Below, piece after piece: positions 1 through 6,408 of a DNA stretch of 12,906 nucleotides. The first letter of the stretch is position 1, and each line of letters begins with the position of its first letter. The stretch spans positions 1 through 12,906 of the forward strand of contig JAGGSF010000121.1 in NCBI GenBank assembly GCA_021159235.1. Direction: 5' to 3'. A program made the position numbers and the translations under genes. Origin of the DNA: Deltaproteobacteria bacterium (GTDB taxonomy: Bacteria; Campylobacterota_A; Desulfurellia; JAGGSF01). The notes under the pieces were generated by a model, which was given only the letters and a program-made list of their open reading frames with translations, had not been told where the DNA came from and did not search any database.

Positions 1-120
1 GGGTATATTTTCAGCGGTTACGATGCGGGGAATCTTGCGGAAGCGGTGAAGGAGGAAAAAAGGAAAATGGTGGTGAAAATGATGGATGAATACCGGAAAA
101 CAAGAACAAAAACTTTATAG
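1..120 (+). CDS. C-terminal end of a truncated protein, possibly a GT4 glycosyltransferase
   Basis: The window opens inside a reading frame (frame 1) that runs 39 codons to a TAG stop at 118-120. The visible end reads GYIFSGYDAGNLAEAV followed by a very basic, charged helix-like tail. The G-Y-x-F/V-x-x-x-D-x-x-x-L-A-E-A pattern is what is usually seen just after the nucleotide-sugar site in the last helix of GT4 glycosyltransferases, and glycosyltransferase genes follow downstream. That assignment is an inference from a short fragment. The start and catalytic part lie outside the window. Confidence 0.45.
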   Translation, partial: GYIFSGYDAGNLAEAVKEEKRKMVVKMMDEYRKTRTKTL

Positions 121-364
121 TGAAGACGGATTTGGTGAAGAAGAAATGTTTTTAGTACAGGCAGGAAGGTATTATAAGGGATAAATAATTAAGAGATGGT
201 GATGAAAATGGATAAATGCCCAAGGGGTGGAGGGGAAATGAAAATTGACAGAGATGCCTACGTAAGGGATGAGATCATCTTTTAGGGAATGGCTTAAGGA
301 TCCCGGTTTCATATTCTGGCTGGGAGTATTATCGTATCATGGTACGTAGGGTGTGTAGAGTGAT
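121..364 (+). other. Intergenic stretch with two tiny remnant reading frames
   Basis: No complete gene is visible here. Two short overlapping frames can be read. Positions 202-285 give a 27-residue peptide with an upstream purine-rich GAGATGGTG. Positions 269-349 give a 26-residue peptide containing REWLKDPGFIFWLGVLSYHG. The second resembles the first cytoplasmic stretch and start of the first membrane helix of a multi-span membrane protein, for example a PMT/ArnT-like glycosyltransferase, cut off by a TAG at 347-349. This looks like the 5' scrap of a lost membrane gene, but it is too short to name. An AT-rich GATAAATAAT around 180-189 could be a TATA element. Confidence 0.35.
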
Positions 365-1189
365 ATGGGGAAAGAAACTTCGGTTGTGATTTGCAGTTAT
401 GGTGGTAATGAACATTTAGTTAAGCGGTGCATATATGCTTTAGAGCATCAAACACGTCTTCCTGATGAGATATTATTGGTGGTTGACACGGAACAAGAAA
501 TGGAGATGTACACTGAATTACTTAACGGGGGAGTAAAAGTTGTTTATTCAGGTAAGAAAGGTTTAGCAGCGGCGAGAAACAAGGGAATAGAAGAATCTGA
601 AGGTGAAATAGTAGCGTTTATAGATGATGATGCAGTAGCAGATGAAAACTGGCTATACGAGATAGTAAAATCCTTCTCGGGCTCTAGCGATGCAGCGGTA
701 GTTGGTGGACCAGTAAAACCGATTTTTAGAGGTAAGAAAATAAAGGAGAAACTAAACTGGATAATAGGCTGCACAAGCAATAATCCACCGACTGAACGAC
801 CTATTGGTTGCAATATGGCGTTTGATAAAAGAGTATTCAATACGATGGGAGGATTTAATGAGAATTTAGGAAGAGTAAAGGAGAAATTAGCCATAGGAGA
901 GGAGACGGAACTGTTTCTGAGAATTAAGAAATATATGCCAGATGCGAAAATAGTATTCAATCCAGATGCTATTGTATATCACGAAGTGCCAGCCCGAAGG
1001 ACGAAATTGGGTTATATGTTGAGAAGAGCGTATGAGGAGGGGTTAGCAAAAGCAGTTATTGGAAAGAAGTACGGTTTAGATACAGAGCAGAACTATCTCA
1101 AGTATTATCTGAAACATTTAGATTTTGTGACATTTATGGTATTACTATCTGCGGTATTTGGTTATATTAGAGGTAAGCTCAGGAGGTGA
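365..1189 (+). CDS. Family 2 (GT-A fold) glycosyltransferase
   Basis: A 274-residue protein expected to transfer a sugar from a nucleotide-sugar donor to a growing glycan at the cytoplasmic face of the membrane. The N-terminus has the GT-A signature SVVICSYGGNEHLVKRCIYA, with an LVVD strand end at 38-41, a GLAAARNKGI loop at 66-75, and the metal-binding DDD at 87-89 (FIDDDA). An acidic IGEETELFLR stretch near 177-186 fits the catalytic-base helix, and His206 (VYHE) is placed like the distal metal ligand. The last 25 residues are hydrophobic (about 253-268) and end in basic residues, so the protein is probably membrane-associated. Start: ATG 365, preceded by AGAGTGAT. The stop lies inside the ribosome binding site of the next gene, so the two form an operon. 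Donor and acceptor cannot be read from sequence. Confidence 0.9.
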   Translation: MGKETSVVICSYGGNEHLVKRCIYALEHQTRLPDEILLVVDTEQEMEMYTELLNGGVKVVYSGKKGLAAARNKGIEESEGEIVAFIDDDAVADENWLYEIVKSFSGSSDAAVVGGPVKPIFRGKKIKEKLNWIIGCTSNNPPTERPIGCNMAFDKRVFNTMGGFNENLGRVKEKLAIGEETELFLRIKKYMPDAKIVFNPDAIVYHEVPARRTKLGYMLRRAYEEGLAKAVIGKKYGLDTEQNYLKYYLKHLDFVTFMVLLSAVFGYIRGKLRR

Positions 1190-1190
1190 T
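1181..1190 (+). promoter_or_regulatory. Strong Shine-Dalgarno site for the GT4 gene at 1193
   Basis: AGGAGGTGAT is a near-perfect match to the expected complement of the archaeal 16S rRNA 3' end. It overlaps the stop codon of the preceding glycosyltransferase and lies 2 nt before ATG 1193. This fixes that start and couples the two genes. Confidence 0.85.
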
Positions 1191-1192
1191 AA

Positions 1193-2263
1193 ATGAAAAT
1201 AGCACAGATATGCCACAGGTATTATCCAAATAGAGGCGGGGTGGAGAATCATGTGAAGGAGATAAGCGAGAGGTTAGCTAAGAAATTTCATGTAGAGGTT
1301 ATAAGTGCCGATCTATCTTCGGATAATTCTCATAACGAAGAAATAAATGGGGTTAAGGTAAAAAGATTTAGTTCAATCGCTCCCAACGATGCTTACTTCT
1401 TTTCGCCACAGATTTTGTTTTATCTAAGAAAGTCTGATTTTGATATTATACACGCACATAATTATCACGCTTTTCCGGCTTTATTTGCGTCTTTAGTTAA
1501 AGGTAGAAAGTTCGTTTTTACACCACATTATCATGGAATTGGCAGCACTGCTTTTCGTGATTTCCTGAATAGATCTTACAAATTGCTTGGCTCAAAAATA
1601 TTTGAGAGAGCGGATAAGATAATATGCGTTTCGGAGTTTGAGAAAGAACTGATAATAAGGAATTTCGGAATTTTGGAGGATAAAATGGTAGTTATTCCCA
1701 ATGGTGTTGCTCTCAAGGAAATAAAGGAAGCAAAACCTTTTGGTTTTGATGCTGATTTGGTTTTATACGTTGGAAGATTAGAGAAGTATAAAAATATTCA
1801 TTTGGTGATAAAAGCGATGGAGTTTTTACCAGAGTGTTATTTTTATATCATAGGAGCAGCGGGGAATTATAAGAATGAATTAGGAAAGCTCATTCACAAG
1901 CTGAATTTAGAGAACAGGGTAAAAATACTAAGTGATGTTTCAGATGAAGAAAAATACAGATGGCTGAAGACCTGTTCGCTGTTTATCAATTTGTCAGGCA
2001 TCGAAGCGTTTGGAATGACGGTGTTAGAAGCATTAGCGGCGGGGAAGCCTGTGATTGTGAACGACAAAGGGGGATTAAGAGAGATTGCAGAGAAATTTCA
2101 CGATGCTGTTATTTCTATACATGCGGAGAGCATATCTGCGGAAAGATTGGCATCACTCATCGAGAAAGCCATAGGAAAAGTTGCGAAAATTGATGTTAGT
2201 GAATACAATTGGGAGTGTGTAGTTGATAAAATTGAGAATATCTATGAAAAGGTGAGCATATGA
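1193..2263 (+). CDS. GT4 family (GT-B fold) glycosyltransferase
   Basis: A 356-residue retaining glycosyltransferase of the GT4 class. The N-terminal Rossmann domain starts with MKIAQICHRYYPNRGGVENH, with the donor/acceptor loop GGVENH at 15-20 and a HAHNYHA motif at 87-93. The hinge and C-terminal domain begin near VIPNGV (167-172). LYVGRLEKYKN (191-201) is the usual first strand of the donor-binding domain. The EX7E motif is intact: Glu271 and Glu279 in GIEAFGMTVLEA, followed by LAAGKPVIVNDKGGL. Length is normal for the family. It shares a 4-base ATGA overlap with the membrane glycosyltransferase at 2260, indicating translational coupling. A short, clearly related piece of a GT4 C-terminal domain sits at 4623-4685. 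Sugar specificity cannot be told. Confidence 0.92.
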   Translation: MKIAQICHRYYPNRGGVENHVKEISERLAKKFHVEVISADLSSDNSHNEEINGVKVKRFSSIAPNDAYFFSPQILFYLRKSDFDIIHAHNYHAFPALFASLVKGRKFVFTPHYHGIGSTAFRDFLNRSYKLLGSKIFERADKIICVSEFEKELIIRNFGILEDKMVVIPNGVALKEIKEAKPFGFDADLVLYVGRLEKYKNIHLVIKAMEFLPECYFYIIGAAGNYKNELGKLIHKLNLENRVKILSDVSDEEKYRWLKTCSLFINLSGIEAFGMTVLEALAAGKPVIVNDKGGLREIAEKFHDAVISIHAESISAERLASLIEKAIGKVAKIDVSEYNWECVVDKIENIYEKVSI

Positions 2264-3951
2264 AATTGGTATCTGGGGACAAAATAAGAGAGTATGCGAA
2301 TAAGATAAGCATTTCACCTATCATGATCATCGGGATTTGCGTGTTTTTCGCAGTATTCCTCTCAACAGCCATATTTATCATTGAGGATAAAAAGCCTCAG
2401 GCATGGGATCAGGCATTGCACATGACATGCTCTTTCCTCTATTATCAGCTCACAAGAGCATTTAATTTTGGGGATTTTGTGAAAGTTAGCAACTATTACC
2501 CTCCTTTTTTCCACCTCTGCTCCGTCCCGCTTTATTTCTTGTTCGGTTTTTCAGAGGATGTTGCTATTGCGACAAATTTAATCTTCTACGCTGTTCTCGT
2601 CTTCTCTGTGTTCAAAATTGGCGAACATTTCGGAGATAAAGAGACAGGCATTCTCGCGGCAATCCTTGTATCTTTCTATCCACTCTTACTAATACTTCAG
2701 CGTGAATATATGCTGGACTTCGCACTTACGGCGATGTGCGCGCTCGCTTTGCTCCTCCTCTTGAAATCAGATTGCTTTAGAAAACCTCTCATAACTGCTC
2801 TTTTTGGCATAACATTCGGTCTCTGTGAACTCACGAAATGGTCAGCTTTTGTTTTCATCTTGCCTGCGATATTTGCGATATTTATGATTGAATTTGGAAA
2901 GATTAGGAGTGTTTGTGCGCAATGCGGTAAAAAGCTCGGCGAGAAAATTTTCGTTGAGGGTTTATATAGATTCTGTTCAAAGCGATGTGCGAAGATTTTT
3001 GCTGAAAATCCGAGACCGATTGTATCAATTATATCAAGCACGCAAATCACGAATATTATCATCGCTCTCGCACTCGCAATTGTCGTCCTTGGATGGTGGT
3101 ATATTCCGAATTGGGAAGAAGTGAGCATACGCTTAAAATACTTCTCTACGATAAGAGGTGTCAGTGAGAGAGACCCTACAATATTTACGCTTGAAGGCTG
3201 GCTTTACTACATAAAGGCGCTGGATGTGAGCATGGGGCTCTTATTTTTCGTGCTTGCCCTGTTTTCACTAATCTTCTTACTGCAGAGGAAAGATAAAAGA
3301 GCAGTGTTCTTTTTCATTTCCGTTATCATACCATACCTTATATTAACCGCAATGAGTAATAAAGGTGATAGATATATCTTGCCAGTTCTCCCAGTTCTTG
3401 CAGTCTCTACTGCTATCTTTTTGAGAGAGCTTCCTCATGCTTTTCGCAGAGTGGAAGGGAAAAAGTTACAGAGGTTTCTAATGGCAGTGATTCTTTTTGT
3501 GGGCATGATGCAGCTGCTCACGGTCACTGTGGGCTTTCCTAAAATTGAGAATTCCCTGCTTTATCCCAAACCTGTTGCTCCTGATACAGCAGATTGGAAG
3601 ATTGACGAACTTCTTTCTGCGATAAATCAAAATGGTGGCGGCGCGGTTGTCGTTCTTCCAGACCATCCTTACTTGAATGGACAATCATTAAACTTCTATC
3701 GGTTGAAAAATGGCTACAATTTCCCCGTTTTCAACGGCGTTTATATCGGATATGAAACAGTGAAGGCAAATTTTGACAGAATAAAATACTTTGTGCTAAT
3801 CGAGCCAAGGGAGCATGGAAGTGAGGTATTCGGTGGAGAAGAGGCAAGACTATATCAATTATTCTATGAAAGACAGCGGAACTTTGAAAGAATTGCGCAG
3901 TTCTCTCTCCCAGATAATACCTCCCTTCTATTGTATGAGCGTAAAGAATGA
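2260..3951 (+). CDS. Multi-span ArnT/PMT-like membrane glycosyltransferase with an embedded YHS/TRASH-like zinc finger
   Basis: A 563-residue integral membrane protein resembling the GT-C superfamily (PMT/ArnT/GT39-83), which uses lipid-linked sugars on the outer face of the membrane. Hydrophobic segments lie near 19-41, 100-121, 129-148, 152-168, 193-211, 263-281, 322-341, 347-366, 370-388 and 404-424. Asp50 in the first outer loop (AWDQALH) fits the catalytic aspartate, and KGDRYILPVLP (368-378) is the late-helix motif of the family. A soluble C-terminal part covers about 425-563. Unusually, the loop at 212-256 carries CAQC (219-222) and FCSKRC (238-243) followed by FAENP, the layout of a YHS/TRASH metal-binding finger. 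Counting helices places it in the cytoplasm, which is an inference. The start overlaps the preceding stop by ATGA. Confidence 0.82.
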   Translation: MKLVSGDKIREYANKISISPIMIIGICVFFAVFLSTAIFIIEDKKPQAWDQALHMTCSFLYYQLTRAFNFGDFVKVSNYYPPFFHLCSVPLYFLFGFSEDVAIATNLIFYAVLVFSVFKIGEHFGDKETGILAAILVSFYPLLLILQREYMLDFALTAMCALALLLLLKSDCFRKPLITALFGITFGLCELTKWSAFVFILPAIFAIFMIEFGKIRSVCAQCGKKLGEKIFVEGLYRFCSKRCAKIFAENPRPIVSIISSTQITNIIIALALAIVVLGWWYIPNWEEVSIRLKYFSTIRGVSERDPTIFTLEGWLYYIKALDVSMGLLFFVLALFSLIFLLQRKDKRAVFFFISVIIPYLILTAMSNKGDRYILPVLPVLAVSTAIFLRELPHAFRRVEGKKLQRFLMAVILFVGMMQLLTVTVGFPKIENSLLYPKPVAPDTADWKIDELLSAINQNGGGAVVVLPDHPYLNGQSLNFYRLKNGYNFPVFNGVYIGYETVKANFDRIKYFVLIEPREHGSEVFGGEEARLYQLFYERQRNFERIAQFSLPDNTSLLLYERKE

Positions 3952-3980
3952 AGTTTTCCGTTAAATGAGAGGATAAGGGA

Positions 3981-4376
3981 ATGGAAAATAAGATGAGGAG
4001 CAAAATTGATGTTAGGGATATAGAGAAGGTATTAAAAGGATTTAAAGAGATAGAATTTGCTTACTGCTTCGGTTCTTTCCTCGATAAAGAAACGTTTAAT
4101 GACATAGATATAATCGGTCCATACGAGGGTTTGAAGCTCTCTTTAAAGGTGGGGAGGGAGTTGGAAAGGGTGATAAAGCCGAGAAAGAGGATAGATGTGA
4201 AGATTCTTACTCACGCACCAATAGCACTTCAATATGAGGTTATAAAAAAGGGTGAAGTTATTTTTTCTAAGAATGATACGATGCGAAAGAGGTATGAGGC
4301 AGAGGTGCTCTCAAGTTATTTGGATTATAAAGCAACATCGGATTGGTTAGATAGGAAATTTCTTGCGAAGGTGTGA
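3981..4376 (+). CDS. mntA: MntA-like minimal nucleotidyltransferase (antitoxin of an MNT/HEPN pair)
   Basis: A 131-residue protein of the DNA polymerase beta-like minimal nucleotidyltransferase family. In characterised pairs of this family the enzyme adds AMP units to the HepT toxin and so silences it. The active site is complete: CFGSF at 29-33, then DIDI with Asp41 and Asp43, and a third carboxylate at Asp72 in RIDVKIL. The ATG at 3981 is preceded by GAGGATAAGGGA; a second ATG four codons later is an alternative. The remains of its HepT partner begin 3 nt after the stop, so this was a normal two-gene module. With the toxin destroyed, the enzyme is left without its expected local target. Confidence 0.85.
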   Translation: MENKMRSKIDVRDIEKVLKGFKEIEFAYCFGSFLDKETFNDIDIIGPYEGLKLSLKVGRELERVIKPRKRIDVKILTHAPIALQYEVIKKGEVIFSKNDTMRKRYEAEVLSSYLDYKATSDWLDRKFLAKV

Positions 4377-4379
4377 TAT

Positions 4380-4591
4380 ATGTTTGATGAGAGGGGCATA
4401 CTGGACCATCTAAGGGAGCTGAATGAATCACTGAAAGATTGGAAGAGGTATCAATCCATCTCACTCGAGGAGTTGCGTGCTGACAGGGACAAGAGGAACA
4501 TGGTGCTCCATGCCCTGCTCATAAACATTTTGCTGTGTTGAAGGAATTTAAGAGGATTGTGAAGAGATTGTTACAAGAGGAAATAGAATAA
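4380..4591 (+). pseudogene. hepT: HepT-like HEPN toxin gene with an internal deletion
   Basis: The ATG at 4380 starts a typical HepT (DUF86) N-terminus, FDERGILDHLRELNESLKD, continuing to LEELRADRDKRN and MVLHALLI, then stops at 4539-4541 after 53 residues. Immediately after, in another frame, positions from about 4524 to 4591 encode HFAVLKEFKRIVKRLLQE, the usual last helix of HepT. The two halves belong to one family but the middle is missing. HepT proteins are normally about 130-145 residues, so roughly 60-70 residues, including the RX4-6H ribonuclease motif, were lost, and the join is out of frame. The gene cannot make an active RNase. Its antitoxin at 3981 is intact. Confidence 0.8.
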
Positions 4592-4622
4592 CCGTGGCTT
4601 TGAACCATTGGAGGGTGAGATT

Positions 4623-4685
4623 TTTGGGATGACCGTGTTGGAGGCTTTAGCGGCGGGGAAGCCTGTGATCGTGGACGACAAAGGG
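4623..4685 (+). pseudogene. Orphan scrap of a GT4 glycosyltransferase C-terminal domain
   Basis: Twenty-one codons read FGMTVLEALAAGKPV and continue through a VDDKG end. This is the EX7E/donor-site region of a GT4 enzyme and matches residues 273-293 of the GT4 gene at 1193, both as protein and closely as DNA (similar codons, including GCGGCGGGGAAGCCTGTGAT). There is no full domain on either side: the frame runs into a stop at about 4716, overlapping the protease pseudogene that starts at 4697. It is a relic of a third or duplicated GT4 gene, left between two other broken genes. Confidence 0.7.
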
Positions 4686-4696
4686 TGTGCGATGAA

Positions 4697-5051
4697 ATGG
4701 GATTTACACACGTAAAAATATCGGTTCAAAATCCTGCAAGAAGGGAGAGGGGGAGGGAAGTTGAATTGCTCATAGATACCGGTGCTGTGATCTCGGTCAT
4801 TCCTAAGGAGAAAGGAAATCGGAATACGTGCTATTGGTAAGAGAAAGTTTAGGGTTTTTGGTGGTGAACTAATTGAGAGAGAGGTTGGTGTGGTCATCAT
4901 GGAATACGAAGATACTTGCGCTGGAGTTACTGTCGCTTTCGGTGAGGAGGGTGATACACCAATCTTAGGAGTAACTGCCTTGGAGACCCTTGGATACCAA
5001 GTAGATCCGGTAACGAAGAAGCTTAAGAAAGTAGAGCTTTTGATAGTATGA
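4697..5051 (+). pseudogene. Retropepsin-like (clan AA) aspartic protease gene, frameshifted
   Basis: Positions 4697-4840 encode 47 residues with the aspartic protease active-site motif LLIDTGAVISVIP, then hit a TAA. From about 4815 a different frame continues the same kind of protein: GIRAIGKRKF, a GGELIEREVGVVIMEYE strand region, GEEGDTPILGVTALETLG and a VDP end, stopping at 5049-5051. Single-domain archaeal proteins of this type are about 115-120 residues with one DTGA and one hydrophobic-GVTALE flap/psi-loop motif, and the composite has both. The junction (4809-4816) carries the frame change and perhaps a loss of a few codons. The cellular role of this family is poorly known. The stop overlaps the next gene's ATG as ATGA. 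Confidence 0.72.
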
Positions 5052-5260
5052 CCTCCGATATTATATCAAAGTGTTGGAAGGGCGTTATGATTGCAATTGG
5101 AGTAATTATGCTTATAGCTTCATTTTATTTCTCATGGTCATCATGGAAATCTGCTAACTCTTTTGCTGAAAAAGACCATACACTTATAGCGGTAAAAATT
5201 TTATTTTTGCTTTTTATGATAGGAATTGGCACATATTTAACCGGAAAGGAGTGGAATTAG
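5048..5260 (+). CDS. Small two-helix membrane protein, function unknown
   Basis: A 70-residue protein with two clear hydrophobic helices, about residues 13-31 (GVMIAIGVIMLIASFYFSW) and 47-64 (ILFLLFMIGIGTYLTG), joined by a short polar loop. I do not recognise the family. Its ATG overlaps the stop of the broken aspartic protease gene (ATGA), and it lies just before a second membrane protein gene with close spacing, so the two may form a membrane pair. Nothing in the sequence points to an enzyme activity. Confidence 0.6.
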   Translation: MTSDIISKCWKGVMIAIGVIMLIASFYFSWSSWKSANSFAEKDHTLIAVKILFLLFMIGIGTYLTGKEWN

Positions 5261-5292
5261 CATTAGAAATAATGAAAATAGAAAGGGGGCAA

Positions 5293-5946
5293 ATGAAAAA
5301 GCAAGAGAAGGGAGAAAGGAAGAATCGGCAGAAGAACAGGCAAGAAGAAATGATAAGGAGTATTTATGAGGAGAATTGGGAGCACATGAGGCATATTGAG
5401 ACTGAAAGATACTGGTTTCTTAATGTGTATGCACTGGTATTAGGTGCCATCGTTTCAGGAATACTTATGAGCGACAAGAGCTGGGAGGAATTCCTTCCTT
5501 ACATCCTTCTTTTTTTGTTCTTCTTCTCTTTGATTTGGTCTTTTATGACACTGAAACTAAATATAGAGTATTCCAGAATTAGAAAGCAAAATAAAGCATT
5601 GTTAGAGGAATATTACGACGAATTGCTAGAATATATGCATCTGCCAATAGGCGCAGAAATAAAAGGAAAAACTATCTTTCACCACCTTTTTTCAGTTGGT
5701 AGTTTGGCTTGGATTTTCTATGCCCTTGTTGCTTCTACATCACTTGGATTCCTCTTTTATCTTACATATGCAAATAACCATGTAAAAAATATTTTGGAAA
5801 TCGTCTTATCTCCTTATTTTTACGTCCCGTTCTCTATCACTTTGTTTCTTCTTACTCTTGTGCACGAGTGGTTATGGAAAAAATGGAGATACGTTGGAAC
5901 ACTTCAGAAAAGGGTTTGGTCTGCCGATGGCTCGTGGGAGCCTTAG
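5293..5946 (+). CDS. Four-helix membrane protein with a basic coiled-coil-like N-terminus, function unknown
   Basis: About 217 residues from ATG 5293, which I prefer because AGGGGG lies 3 nt upstream; a GTG at 5251 in the same frame would add 14 residues and overlap the previous gene. The first 25 residues are almost all Lys, Arg, Glu and Gln. Then comes an ENWEHMRHIETERYWFLN segment leading into helices near 41-59, 68-87, 133-157 and 175-192 (numbered from 5293), with a charged cytoplasmic-looking stretch between helices 2 and 3. This layout recalls small SLATT-type or related membrane effectors, but that is only a resemblance. The end (DGSWEP) overlaps the hairpin and duplicated block that lead into the next nucleotidyltransferase gene. 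Confidence 0.6.
   Translation: MKKQEKGERKNRQKNRQEEMIRSIYEENWEHMRHIETERYWFLNVYALVLGAIVSGILMSDKSWEEFLPYILLFLFFFSLIWSFMTLKLNIEYSRIRKQNKALLEEYYDELLEYMHLPIGAEIKGKTIFHHLFSVGSLAWIFYALVASTSLGFLFYLTYANNHVKNILEIVLSPYFYVPFSITLFLLTLVHEWLWKKWRYVGTLQKRVWSADGSWEP
5929..5942 (+). promoter_or_regulatory. Small inverted repeat upstream of the nucleotidyltransferase promoter (copy 1)
   Basis: GGCTC-GTGG-GAGCC forms a perfect 5-bp stem with a 4-base loop, 18 nt before the TTTAAA box. The second copy at 8209 keeps the stem through a paired C:G to T:A change. It also codes for the last residues of the upstream membrane protein. It could be an operator for autoregulation or a transcript hairpin; neither is proven. 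Confidence 0.4.
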
Positions 5947-5960
5947 CCGTAAGATGGAAA

Positions 5961-5983
5961 TTTAAAGGTACAAAAAGGTACAA
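5961..5983 (+). promoter_or_regulatory. TATA box followed by a tandem 10-bp repeat
   Basis: TTTAAA at 5961-5966 would place transcription start near 5990, just ahead of the AGGGTGAT ribosome binding site (5991-5998) and ATG 6003. Overlapping the box is AAAGGTACAA twice in perfect tandem (5964-5973 and 5974-5983), one DNA turn apart, a good layout for a repressor site. The second nucleotidyltransferase copy at 8267 lacks these repeats. Confidence 0.5.
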
Positions 5984-6002
5984 AACCAAGAGGGTGATAT
6001 AT

Positions 6003-6329
6003 ATGGAAATCTCGGAGAGACGCAGGGAAGCCGTGGAAGAATTTGTAAGAAGGGCACTGAGTAGATATGGCGACAGGATAGAGAGCATCATCCTATTCGG
6101 TTCTGTTGCGAGGGGAGAGGCGAAAGAGGATTCCGACATCGATATTTTAGTCGTAACCAAAAAGGAAGACTTCAGGTTGAGGCGTATGCTTATAGAAATA
6201 GCCTTTGATATTCTGCTGGATACGGGAGAGAATATTTCTGTGAAAGCTCTATCAAAAGACGAATTTGAAAGGCGTAAAAACTTTTCATTTTTGAGGAGTG
6301 TTATTTCGGAGGGCATAAGAATTGCCTGA
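6003..6329 (+). CDS. Minimal nucleotidyltransferase (MNT antitoxin), copy 1
   Basis: A 108-residue pol-beta-type nucleotidyltransferase, probably the antitoxin of an MNT/HEPN pair. The active-site helix is IILFGSVARGEAKEDSDIDI, with Gly33-Ser34 and Asp45/Asp47. The position that often carries a third acid reads ISVKALS, so it lacks an Asp there. I choose ATG 6003 because of AGGGTGAT 4 nt upstream and because the second copy at 8267 begins at the same residue; upstream in-frame codons belong to the overlapping membrane gene end. Its toxin partner is reduced to a 22-residue stub at 6322. Residues 1-51 are nearly identical to the copy at 8267, while the C-terminal half differs strongly. Confidence 0.85.
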   Translation: MEISERRREAVEEFVRRALSRYGDRIESIILFGSVARGEAKEDSDIDILVVTKKEDFRLRRMLIEIAFDILLDTGENISVKALSKDEFERRKNFSFLRSVISEGIRIA

Positions 6330-6390
6330 GGAAGGGGAGATTGAGGCACTTATTGAGAGAGCAAAAAGGAGGCTTGATGCGAGGCGATAA
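6322..6390 (+). pseudogene. N-terminal stub of a HEPN toxin gene
   Basis: A TTG at 6322, overlapping the MNT stop, opens 22 codons reading PEEGEIEALIERAKRRLDA and then a stop at 6388-6390. The charged helical start and its place right after an MNT gene fit the first helix of a HEPN-domain toxin. GGAGGG at 6308-6313 could serve as its ribosome binding site. The rest of the domain is gone, replaced by the next nucleotidyltransferase gene, which starts 18 nt later. Confidence 0.5.
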
Positions 6391-6408
6391 GACTTGCGGA
6401 GAAAATCA

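Larger units (their letters stand above)
5926..6154 (+). repeat. Copy 1 of a duplicated nucleotidyltransferase promoter and 5' half
   Basis: This block matches 8206-8418. It includes the small hairpin, the TATA box and the first 51 codons of the nucleotidyltransferase (47 of 51 residues identical). Beyond 6154 the two genes diverge sharply. The 16-base length difference lies in the leader between hairpin and start codon. Confidence 0.75.

Noticed and set aside
544-960. 138-codon minus-strand reading frame
   Set aside because: It lies opposite the catalytic core of the family 2 glycosyltransferase, has Ser/Leu-rich composition typical of antisense frames, and has no ribosome binding site or motif.
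1960-3124. Plus-strand frames at 1960-2193 and 2888-3124
   Set aside because: Both are out-of-frame readings within the GT4 and membrane glycosyltransferase genes; the second overlaps the zinc-finger loop but has no family pattern of its own.
5048-6329. A CBASS-like system made of a nucleotidyltransferase and a membrane effector
   Set aside because: The nucleotidyltransferases are minimal MNT proteins of about 110-130 residues followed by HEPN remnants, not full CD-NTases, so cyclic-nucleotide signalling is not supported.
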